Source: Fontibacterium universale (GTDB taxonomy: Bacteria; Pseudomonadota; Alphaproteobacteria; Pelagibacterales; Pelagibacteraceae). Taken from it: a DNA stretch of 64,000 nt. The DNA lies in contig CBDEAT010000003.1 in the NCBI GenBank assembly GCA_965236175.1, forward strand, positions 1 to 64,000, given 5' to 3'. Made by a program: the position numbers and the translations under genes. This document shows positions 48,610-55,565 of this stretch, one piece after another (the stretch's first letter is position 1; each line of letters begins with the position of its first letter). The notes under the pieces are model-generated. The model was not told where the DNA came from. It saw only the letters and a list, made by a program, of their open reading frames with translations, and did not search any database.

Positions 48610-48937
48610 TTCAACGTTTTTACGATTTTACAAGATTATTAAATATTGGGTTTTGAAACCTTACTTTACAAGTTTTTTTATAATATAATACTACCTATTA
48701 GAGCTTAGTAATATTCTAAAAACTTAAAAATACTAAATACATCTAATAATCTAAGACTATACATCGCATAATAATTCATACTTAGAAATACAAAGAATAC
48801 TAAATACATATATACCAAGTTTTCTAGGACAATTAATTAGGCTAGACGAACCGATTAAAAGAAATGGTCGGGGAATATTTATTAAATTATTTGACAAAAC
48901 TCGCGTAGGCTCTGTTTAAACTAACAACCTACAGTAA
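48610..48937. other. non-coding, AT-rich segment of the element with direct repeats
   Basis: No ORF of credible length on either strand. The 14-mer AATACTAAATACAT occurs twice, at 48729-48742 and 48796-48809 (67 bp apart), each in a partly similar A-rich context. No tRNA or known RNA is recognised. It could be part of a regulatory or replication region of the element. Confidence 0.6.
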
Positions 48938-49202
48938 TCTTTAAGGCTATTATTAAGTCTTAAAGAACGCGTCCTTTTATAGAGGACTGAATAGAAGTTA
49001 CAGCAGGACCGAGACTTCGTAGCAATTCAGTAATAACCAAAGCGTAGATCATACGTTAATAGAAATCCTCTTGCTGACGAAGCAAGAGGAATATCCAAAG
49101 CATAGAATCACCGTTAATAGAGGAAAACATCAAATTCCTAAACTTCACATATCTCGCGAAGCGAGATCTTAATTCGAGCGAGCAAAGCGAGTGAGAATTA
49201 AG
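48938..49202 (+). other. hairpin-rich non-coding region, possible structured RNA or cis-acting locus
   Basis: Six stem-loops in 265 nt. (1) 48938-48966, 11-bp stem with one G-T and a 7-nt loop. (2) 48971-48987, GTCCT/AGGAC. (3) 48987-49030, CTGAAT/ATTCAG enclosing GAAGT/ACTTC. (4) 49066-49090, a perfect 10-bp stem TCCTCTTGCT with 5-nt loop GACGA. (5) 49151-49167, ATCTCGC-GAA-GCGAGAT. (6) 49168-49202, CTTAATTC/GAATTAAG. An imperfect 27-bp direct repeat (21/27) flanks hairpin 4, at 49037-49063 and 49095-49121 (CCAAAGC...CGTTAATAGA). No coding frame is convincing. The strand of any transcript is unknown; plus is used as a convention. Confidence 0.6.
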
Positions 49203-49286
49203 TAACAACCCATAAATAATACAAACCACTCAATCAAACTTTACCTATTAGTTAATCTATAAACCTAAGAAACGAGGAGAGAAAAA

Positions 49287-49421
49287 ATGAATAAAATCAG
49301 AGAAATCATCAGAAAGATAGAACAATCCAAATCAGCAATCGATAAACTATTTTACATCAATAATCTTCAAAGAGAACTTCAGAGCTTACAAAATCAATTA
49401 AAATATCAACTAAGAAAATAA
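49287..49421 (+). CDS. 44-aa helical small protein of the element
   Basis: ATG 49287 is preceded by a strong ribosome-binding sequence (GAGGAGAG, 49275-49282). The product (MNKIREIIRKIEQSKSAIDK... ending NQLKYQLRK) is Lys/Arg/Gln/Leu-rich with leucine/isoleucine at heptad-like spacing, so a short coiled-coil or helical hairpin is likely. Its position just after the hairpin-rich region suggests a regulator or excisionase-like accessory protein. There is no recognisable family, so this is speculative. Confidence 0.6.
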   Translation: MNKIREIIRKIEQSKSAIDKLFYINNLQRELQSLQNQLKYQLRK

Positions 49422-49580
49422 CAATTTATTAATAGTTTTTATTATTTTTTTTAGGGAAAGTTACGCCCACTTTATACTTCGTCTATTATAAGGCTTATAC
49501 ACAATATAAGTTTTACTCATTTCACTCGTCTCAAATTCAATAGCTAATTATTTTAATAATAATTTAATACAAAGATTAAC
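49422..49580. other. short intergenic gap in the element
   Basis: 159 bp between the small ORF and the convergent secreted-protein gene. It is AT-rich; I see no hairpin with a T run that I would call a terminator and no ORF. Confidence 0.5.
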
Positions 49581-50744
49581 TTAATTTATTCCACCACCTT
49601 CAACAGGTTTAAACTGAATTCCAAAAGGGCCAGATTGAATTGCTCTTATTCTAGGTGGAGCAGCTGGAGAAGCATTGTTTGTAACTGCTAGAGTATTAGT
49701 CCACCCAAGCTCACCATTTCTTCGTGAAGGTTCAAAATCTACACTTAAAGCATTATTAAAATTTACATAAATTTCCATACCAGTAGTTTTGTCTGTTACT
49801 ACCATTGGAGTGTTATAAGCAAAAATTCCTGTAAGTGTATTAGTGTCTGTTGCTGTTCCATTTGATGTTGTAACAATTTTTGATCTTCGGATATCTGGAT
49901 TATTGGTTGCTAATGAGGCTAAATCAGCTTTAGTATAAAGAACAGTTAAATTACCAAAAGCAGTAGATTCTTCCGATCTTGTTGTGTTACAGCCGCCGCC
50001 TGAGGAGCAATCACCTGAACTAGGCTCGTAATTAGCATAATAAGAAACAATCGTATTAGCCGTAGGACTAGCTGTACTTCCACATGTAGCTCCTCCAGCA
50101 AAAACACTATTGGAAAGCGGAGCAGCACCAGTTTTATTAGTGCTGGCATTGCTAACACTTGTTCCAATTAATGGACCTTCTTTTCCTGTATCTACAAAAT
50201 AAGTACCATTAGTCCAACAAGTAGTTCCTGTGTTAGCCCCAGTTGTTGTATCTCTAATAGTTTGAGAAAAATTTACAGAACCAGTTATTGTCATTTCATT
50301 AGAAATTACTAATACAGCATGTGTATAGGTTCCAGGAGGAGGCATCTCATCACTTGCTAATGGTTCTATATCACCCACACTTTGTAAACTTTCAGGGCTT
50401 GCGCTTGATTGTTTAATAGTCCAAGTACAACTACTAAAATCACTTGCGCCTTCAGAGTAACTACCAGAACTATCTCTTTCGTCAGCAGCTTTTCCAGTAG
50501 CTACAAATTTAACCGTTGGTGCTGAAGTACAAAATCCTAAACTATAAACATTTAAAGTTAAATTAGTTGTCCCTGATGTATCGCAAGTTTGATCTGTAGT
50601 TGAACTAATTTGAGAGGTAATCACCACTGCTCCACTAGCGTTTTTTGTACAAGGGGAAACATCAGCACTAGTTTGAGCTTTTGCTTCGTTATTAAAAAAA
50701 CTTAAAGATAATATAAAAATTAAAGTATAAAATATTTTATTCAT
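49581..50744 (-). CDS. secreted cysteine-containing protein of unknown function (element cargo)
   Basis: 387 aa. The signal peptide is residues 1-23 (FYTLIFILSLSFFNNEAKA, cleavage AKA-QTS). The mature part is rich in Thr, Ser, Asn, Gly and Ala and contains eight cysteines, for example QTCDTSG, SLGFCTS, FSSCTWT, TTCWTNG, GATCGST and GDCSSGGGCN. That even number suggests disulfides in the periplasm or outside the cell. Short beta-like repeats and a Pro/Gly-rich C-terminus (PFGIQFKPVEGGGIN) are seen. No domain is recognised. It starts 3 bp after the inverse-autotransporter barrel stop, so the two are almost certainly one operon. It may be a surface partner or separated passenger of the barrel (inference). 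Confidence 0.85.
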   Translation of the reverse strand: MNKIFYTLIFILSLSFFNNEAKAQTSADVSPCTKNASGAVVITSQISSTTDQTCDTSGTTNLTLNVYSLGFCTSAPTVKFVATGKAADERDSSGSYSEGASDFSSCTWTIKQSSASPESLQSVGDIEPLASDEMPPPGTYTHAVLVISNEMTITGSVNFSQTIRDTTTGANTGTTCWTNGTYFVDTGKEGPLIGTSVSNASTNKTGAAPLSNSVFAGGATCGSTASPTANTIVSYYANYEPSSGDCSSGGGCNTTRSEESTAFGNLTVLYTKADLASLATNNPDIRRSKIVTTSNGTATDTNTLTGIFAYNTPMVVTDKTTGMEIYVNFNNALSVDFEPSRRNGELGWTNTLAVTNNASPAAPPRIRAIQSGPFGIQFKPVEGGGIN

Positions 50745-50747
50745 AAA

Positions 50748-51708
50748 TTAATAAGCTACTAAATTAACTCCTGCTCTTCTTTTTTGTTTAACTATTAAAT
50801 TTTCTCTTTTAACTTTTTCGTATCTTCTATCTTCCATAGAAGTTAAGGTATAAGCTTCATTACTAACTAGCTGAGGTGTGTGTTAATGTATCTACTGGTT
50901 TAGGGCTGTAAGTTAATCTTACGAAATGTTCATTTTTTTTATTATCGAAATCTCTAACTCCTGCCTCAATTGAAAGTCCACGTAATATAGGCACTTCTGC
51001 TCTTAACGAATAGTCATTACCCTTAAGGTCTGATGCTCCATCAACACCTTCCCATCTAAAATGTCTAACTGAAGCTTTAGCCCAATTAATATATGGAAGT
51101 GGAACTGCCGCTTCTATATCTTGACCATTTAAAGCTCTTTCATCACTATCACCTGCTTTTTTCCATTTAGTTAAAGCCCAATATTTGTTTGCGTTTATTT
51201 CACCAATGGAAGATCTTGCTTCTAAACCAATACTAGTTCTTTGATGATCGTAAGGAAATTCATGATCATAAAATGCGTTTACTCCTAATAATAATTTCTT
51301 ATCAAATTCTAATATTCTATGACCCAAACCTAAATTAACAGTTTTTCTATCGTCGTTTAAAAATATACTGCCTTGTGTAAATGTTGTGTTATAAATATTT
51401 TTAGGATCAGAAAGAGGAGAAACTACTAATATTCCACCTACAAAATGGTTATCATTTAATCCCTTGCTTAATGAAACCTCAACTGTTGGAAACAAAGTAT
51501 CAAGATAGCTCTTTGTATTTGTTACTGCTAGTGATGTTGCTTGATTTAGTGCGTCTTGCTTAGTTTTATCTATTATAGCTTGAGCACTTTTATTACCTAA
51601 TACTTTTTCAATATTTTCAATATTAGAAGTCTTATTTTCAATCTTTTCTTGAGCGTAAGAAAATCCTGAAAATAGCAGACAGGCAAATATAATTGCTTTT
51701 TTCTTCAT
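50748..51708 (-). CDS. inverse-autotransporter (intimin/invasin-type) beta-barrel protein, one frameshift
   Basis: About 319 aa after removing one base in a CA-rich run near 50879. The signal peptide is residues 1-19 (IIFACLLFSGFSYA). A helical segment follows (about 25-75: IENIEKVLGNKSAQAIIDKT). The barrel begins with LFPTVEVSLSKGLNDN and shows the family core LGLGHRILEFDKKLLLGVNA, FYDHEFPYDHQRTSIGLEAR and NKYWALTKWKKAGD. The terminal strand and linker, in the shifted frame, read TSMEDRRYEKVKRENLIVKQ. Intimins normally continue into Ig-like passengers; here the protein stops right after the barrel. An 8-C tract lies 18 bp upstream of the ATG. Confidence 0.9.
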
Positions 51709-51726
51709 TATTTAGTTTTTATATTT

Positions 51727-51734
51727 GGGGGGGG
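51727..51734 (-). repeat. poly-C (8) tract upstream of the barrel gene, possible phase-variation switch
   Basis: On the coding strand CCCCCCCC lies 18 nt before the barrel ATG at 51708, between an A/T-only upstream region and TATAAA (starting 51722 on the minus strand). It is out of place in such an AT-rich genome. Homopolymeric C/G tracts in promoters of surface proteins change spacing by slippage in other bacteria. The exact count may be affected by sequencing error. Confidence 0.6.
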
Positions 51735-51785
51735 TAGTAGAAAATAATAAATATTATATAAATAAATTATATCTAATTTTTAAAC

Positions 51786-51810
51786 ACGGACTTCTTTAGG
51801 ACTTCCAATC
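51786..51810 (+). repeat. candidate integrase arm site, right copy
   Basis: ACGGACTtcttTAGGACTTCC followed by AATC is the partner of 47618-47643 in the same orientation. It lies about 100 bp inside attR and upstream of the barrel gene. Two TTTTACGGAG repeats lie between it and attR. Confidence 0.55.
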
Positions 51811-51871
51811 CATTTATCTTTTTATAAATATAAGCTATAATTAGCTATTAAACTGAAGTCGTACTTAGACT

Positions 51872-51892
51872 TTTACGGAGGTTTTACGGAGC
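51872..51892 (+). repeat. tandem TTTTACGGAG repeat next to attR
   Basis: Two copies of TTTTACGGAG (51872-51881 and 51883-51892) with an 11-bp period, about one helical turn, end 17 bp before the 50-bp attR core. They share ACGGA with the arm-site repeats. Plausible binding sites for integrase or an excision factor. Confidence 0.5.
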
Positions 51893-51908
51893 AAAATAAT
51901 TCAGGCGG

Positions 51909-51958
51909 CGTTGCCAACGATTAGGTCGTGGGTTCAATTCCCTTCACCCGCTCCAAAT
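51909..51958 (+). repeat. attR: 50-bp copy of tRNA-Gly 3' half
   Basis: Exact match to 47511-47560. The sequence upstream (TTCAGGCGG) has no D arm or acceptor 5' strand, so this is an attachment-site remnant and not a tRNA gene. The pterin dehydratase gene begins 43 bp later. Confidence 0.93.
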
Positions 51959-52000
51959 CAGCAGAAAAACATATTTAATCTGATATAATAGAAAGTGATT

Positions 52001-52339
52001 ATGGAGCTTCATAAAAAAAAATGCGTCCCTTGTAGAGGAGATATCCCCCCATTTACTAGAGAACAGATTGATGAGTATTTAAAATATTTAACTGATTGGA
52101 AAGTTCAAGTTAATGAAAAAAAAGCATTTTATTTATCAAGAGTTTATAAATTTTCTGATTTTGAAAAAAGTCTAAGTTTTATTAATAAGGTTTCAAATAT
52201 TGCTGAAGAGGAAGGTCATCACCCAGATTTAAAATTTGGCTGGGGCTATGCTGAAGTTAATATCTTTACCCATGCAATTAATGGACTTTCTTTAAGTGAT
52301 TTTATCTTAGCATCTAAGATAGATATGATTAGTGTCTAA
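52001..52339 (+). CDS. 4a-hydroxytetrahydrobiopterin dehydratase (PCD/PhhB family)
   Basis: 112 aa from ATG 52001; a GTG at 51995 is an in-frame alternative. The family motif is clear: EEGHHPDLKFGWGYAEVNIF and THAINGLSLSDFILA, with the HHP...W...TH...GL..D pattern. The N-terminus CVPCRGDIPPFTREQIDEYL is the typical cysteine-containing start. It dehydrates 4a-hydroxy-pterins formed by aromatic amino-acid hydroxylases, or may serve in molybdopterin metabolism; no hydroxylase is nearby. It is the first gene outside the element. The 3' end overlaps purH by 11 bp. Confidence 0.93.
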   Translation: MELHKKKCVPCRGDIPPFTREQIDEYLKYLTDWKVQVNEKKAFYLSRVYKFSDFEKSLSFINKVSNIAEEEGHHPDLKFGWGYAEVNIFTHAINGLSLSDFILASKIDMISV

Positions 52340-53888
52340 AGTTTCTAATACCAGTAAATACCATTGCTATTCCAGCCTTCTCCGCTGCCGCAATTACTTC
52401 ATCATCTTTGATTGATCCACCTGGCTGGATAATACATTTAACACCAATTTTAATTAGTTCATTTAATCCATCGGCGAATGGAAAAAAAGCGTCAGATGCT
52501 GCAACGCTTCCTTTAATTTCATCTTTAAAAAATTCAGTAGCATTCTGACATGCAATTTTACTTGAAGCTAATCTGTTTGTTTGTCCTGCACCGATACCAA
52601 GCGTTTTATTATTTTTTGCTATAACAATTGCATTAGATTTTACAAATTTACAAACTTTGAATGCAAATATTAAATCATCTAATTCTTTATCAGTTGGTTT
52701 GTTTTTAGTTACAAGTTTTAATTCTTTTTTATTAATTTCAATTTGATCTTTGTCTTGGATTAAAAAATTGTCGCCTAAAAATGTGTATGAAAATTTATCT
52801 TGTTCTTTAAAGTTTTCTAAAGAAATTAATCTTAAGTTTTTCTTCTTTTCAAAAATTTCTAAACTTTTTTTATTAAAGCCTCTTGCAATAATTACTTCAT
52901 AGAATGTCTTTGTGATCTCACTAGCAAGCTTTTCATCGACTTCCCCATTAAAGCTGACGATACCCCCAAAAGCACTGATAGGATCGCTAGAAAGGGCTAA
53001 TTCGTAGGATTTAAGGGCATTCTCTGCGATAGCACAGCCACAAGGATTGTTGTGTTTAACGATAACGCAAGAACTGCCTTTTTCTCCTAATTCTTTAGAT
53101 ATGGACACCGCTGAATACATATCTAAATAATTATTATAGCTAAGTTCTTTGCCTTGGATTTGTTTTATCTTTGATAAGAAATCATTCTTGTAATTAATTT
53201 TATAAACAGAGGCTTGTTGATGTGGGTTTTCTCCATATCTTAATTTATCTTTAAGCTGACCTGCGATTGTAATTTTTTTTGGAAACTTATTATCTCTTAA
53301 ATCATTCATCCAGTTGGATATTACCGAGTCATAATAAGCAGTTTCAAGAAATGCATCTGTTGCAAGTTTTTTTCTAAACTCAAAAGAGGTTGATCCTTTG
53401 TTATTATTTAACTCATTTATTAAATCAGAATATTGATCAGTGCTTGATATGACCGTTGTAAATTTAAAATTCTTAGCCGAAGATCTAACCATTGCGGGAC
53501 CGCCAATGTCGATATTTTCAATCATTGTGTCAAAGTCTGCTTTTTCTAAAAGTTTTTTTTCAAATGGATAAAGATTAACAATTAGTAGATTTATAAAATC
53601 TATGCCTTCTTTTTTAATTTGATCTTGATGGTCTTTATCGTCAGCTTTTGCAAGAAGACCGCCATGAATTTTTGGATGCAATGTTTTAAGTCTGCCATCT
53701 AATATTTCAGGAAATTTTGTATATTCTGAAATTTCAGTACATTTAAAACCAAGATCTTTTATAAATTTATAACTGCCGCCGGTGCTAATAATTTCAACAT
53801 TATTTGCTTTTAAACACTCGAGAACTTCTTTTAGATTTGTTTTATCGGAAACAGAGATTAAGGCTTTTTTAATTTTAATCAGTTGCAT
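52329..53888 (-). CDS. purH: bifunctional AICAR transformylase / IMP cyclohydrolase
   Basis: 519 aa, last two steps of IMP synthesis. The N-terminal MGS-fold cyclohydrolase has ALISVSDKTNLKEVLECLKA, IISTGGSYKFI, RLKTLHPKIHGGLLA and NLYPFE. The transformylase has RYGENPHQQASVYK, the catalytic VKHNNPCGCAIAEN, ISAFGGIVSFNGEVD and GAGQTNRLASSKIA. The end is FPFADGLNELIKIGVKCIIQ, PGGSIKDDEV. The frame is intact. It is downstream of the heparinase-like gene. Confidence 0.98.
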   Translation of the reverse strand: MQLIKIKKALISVSDKTNLKEVLECLKANNVEIISTGGSYKFIKDLGFKCTEISEYTKFPEILDGRLKTLHPKIHGGLLAKADDKDHQDQIKKEGIDFINLLIVNLYPFEKKLLEKADFDTMIENIDIGGPAMVRSSAKNFKFTTVISSTDQYSDLINELNNNKGSTSFEFRKKLATDAFLETAYYDSVISNWMNDLRDNKFPKKITIAGQLKDKLRYGENPHQQASVYKINYKNDFLSKIKQIQGKELSYNNYLDMYSAVSISKELGEKGSSCVIVKHNNPCGCAIAENALKSYELALSSDPISAFGGIVSFNGEVDEKLASEITKTFYEVIIARGFNKKSLEIFEKKKNLRLISLENFKEQDKFSYTFLGDNFLIQDKDQIEINKKELKLVTKNKPTDKELDDLIFAFKVCKFVKSNAIVIAKNNKTLGIGAGQTNRLASSKIACQNATEFFKDEIKGSVAASDAFFPFADGLNELIKIGVKCIIQPGGSIKDDEVIAAAEKAGIAMVFTGIRNFRH

Positions 53889-53912
53889 GAAGGAGCATTG
53901 GGTATACGATTT

Positions 53913-55565
53913 TTATTTGGCTTTTTCTAGATGCCAAATAATATTAGTGTTCTCGTTTTCTATGTTGCCCTCAAGCAGAATAAACGAGGATTCCTTAATG
54001 TTATCTGAGTTACCAAAATAAAGATTTTTCTCAATTTTAGTTGGTATTTGAGGACTTCTAAATATCCATCCTTCACCTTCATTTGAGCTGAGCAGAATGT
54101 CATTTCCCATGGTTTTAGTGATGCGAATATCAGGGTGAATATGAAATCTTACACTAAAAGTTAAATTTTTATTCTCAAGATCTTTGCATTTTAAGCTATC
54201 AATTCCTTCAATATGATTTTTTAATTTAAACAAAGTTATTTGACGCTCGTGCAATATTTTAAATCTTTTTTCATAACCATCATGGGCAACAATGCACTGA
54301 ATAAATTCTTTGTCGTTTTTAAATTCTTTCTTAACAATATTATGTTTTTCAATAAGAGAGTTTCCAAAATATTTTCTAATCAGAGCGTTTTTTTGAAATA
54401 TACAAGAGGACGTATCGTTGATCGTGACCGTTGAATGCGCTGCGGTTGATGAGCTTAGATAAGATAATTCTTCACCAAGGTTTTTACCTGATCCAGAATT
54501 GCAGATAAATTTTATACCACTCGATGCAAGTTCAAATGATAATGGACCTGCTTGATAATTTCTTGAATGCAACATGGAAGAGGGGTTGTTGGCATCCATA
54601 AACAATTCAATTTTTTTTGATTTAATTTTTGCATAACCACAGAAAATATTTTCCATGCCTTCAAATTCGTAACCTCTAGACTCTAAAAATTCATAAAATT
54701 TTTCAGTATTAATATGATTAGCGCCGTTAAATAGAGGCAGATCTCCATTTGAAAATCTTAAGAATTTAAAACAAATTCCAAGGGAATTTATATAAATATT
54801 AATAAAAGCAGGAGTTTGTTTTCTAGATAATATTAACCATTCTTTAATAAGAACTAAAAAATATAAAGTCCAAAATAAATCTTCAGGGTTTTTGCTTTTA
54901 ACAAATCCATCTTTGTTAATAAAGTTTCCAAGTTCATCTTCTAAATTCTTAAGTCCATATTGAGTATATTCTTCATATTGTTCAAAGGAATTTCCAACTA
55001 AAATTAAAGCTGCAAGGGATCTTATTTTATCAACACCACTGCTAACTAAGCTGATATTTTTAAATAAATGTTTGGTTTGTTTGACAATATTATTAATGAC
55101 TTTGCTTCTAAAAATAAGATCGCTATTTTTAAAAATAATCTCATAACTTGAAATCCAATATATTAAACGCATCGTCACAACATCAAGCGCCCAATATTTT
55201 TCATTATAATTTGAAAAATTATTGATCCATTGATCAATAATTAAGCAGCCTAATTCTTTTTCAGTTTTAATATTGAGTGCTGGTAGCCAGCAAAAATTAT
55301 GTAATTTTTTTGTTTTATCTTCTTCTAAATTGGTAATTTTCCAAAGATTAGTTGTAAATTTTCTAACGCTGTTGAGGATAATAGGATCATGATTAATAAG
55401 ATCTTGAATTAAAAATATATTTGAAGATTCATAAATACGGTGAGGCTGAATCCCTCCCAAAGAAACATTGTAATTAGAGCTTTTAAATTTTTTCTCCCTC
55501 AAACCATCTTGAAATCTTTTTTTTAAAGATAAAAGATAAAGATTAAATGTATTGAGATTGGACAC
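53913..55565 (-). CDS. heparinase II/III-family protein
   Basis: 550 aa. The N-terminal alpha/alpha toroid is about residues 60-300 (WALDVVTMRLIYWISSYEII, SSGVDKIRSLAALILVG). The C-terminal beta-sandwich has the family pattern GPLSFELASSGIKFICNSGS and SSTAAHSTVTINDTSSCIF (HSTxxxN motif), followed by FKNDKEFIQCIVAHDGYEKR. It is placed between rpe and purH, the usual alphaproteobacterial site. These proteins are annotated as polysaccharide lyases, but no signal peptide is apparent and the substrate is unknown. Confidence 0.9.
   Translation of the reverse strand: MSNLNTFNLYLLSLKKRFQDGLREKKFKSSNYNVSLGGIQPHRIYESSNIFLIQDLINHDPIILNSVRKFTTNLWKITNLEEDKTKKLHNFCWLPALNIKTEKELGCLIIDQWINNFSNYNEKYWALDVVTMRLIYWISSYEIIFKNSDLIFRSKVINNIVKQTKHLFKNISLVSSGVDKIRSLAALILVGNSFEQYEEYTQYGLKNLEDELGNFINKDGFVKSKNPEDLFWTLYFLVLIKEWLILSRKQTPAFINIYINSLGICFKFLRFSNGDLPLFNGANHINTEKFYEFLESRGYEFEGMENIFCGYAKIKSKKIELFMDANNPSSMLHSRNYQAGPLSFELASSGIKFICNSGSGKNLGEELSYLSSSTAAHSTVTINDTSSCIFQKNALIRKYFGNSLIEKHNIVKKEFKNDKEFIQCIVAHDGYEKRFKILHERQITLFKLKNHIEGIDSLKCKDLENKNLTFSVRFHIHPDIRITKTMGNDILLSSNEGEGWIFRSPQIPTKIEKNLYFGNSDNIKESSFILLEGNIENENTNIIWHLEKAK

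Larger units (their letters stand above)
47511..51958. mobile_element. 4.4-kb tRNA-Gly integrative element (SAR11 genomic islet)
   Basis: Bounded by an exact 50-bp direct repeat: the 3' part of tRNA-Gly at 47511-47560 and a gene-less copy at 51909-51958. It carries a tyrosine integrase next to the tRNA, reading inward, then about 680 bp of non-coding DNA with repeats and hairpins. A 44-codon ORF and a leftward two-gene unit (inverse-autotransporter barrel, secreted protein) complete it. There are no replication, capsid or conjugation genes, so it depends on a helper or on transformation for transfer. Integrase codon use (CGT, CGA, AGG for Arg) differs from the AGA-dominated neighbours. Confidence 0.92.

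Noticed and set aside
48938..49202. CRISPR array
   Set aside because: Only an imperfect pair of 27-mers is present, with no regular repeat-spacer periodicity and no cas genes.
49946..50167. 73-aa minus-strand ORF inside the secreted cargo protein
   Set aside because: It is an alternative frame of a gene with a clean signal peptide and full-length frame.
47656..51708. Prophage or phage satellite
   Set aside because: Besides the integrase there are no capsid, terminase, portal, replication or lysis genes.
51909..51958. A second tRNA-Gly gene
   Set aside because: Only the anticodon-stem-to-3' part is present. There is no D arm or 5' acceptor strand upstream, so it is an attachment-site copy.
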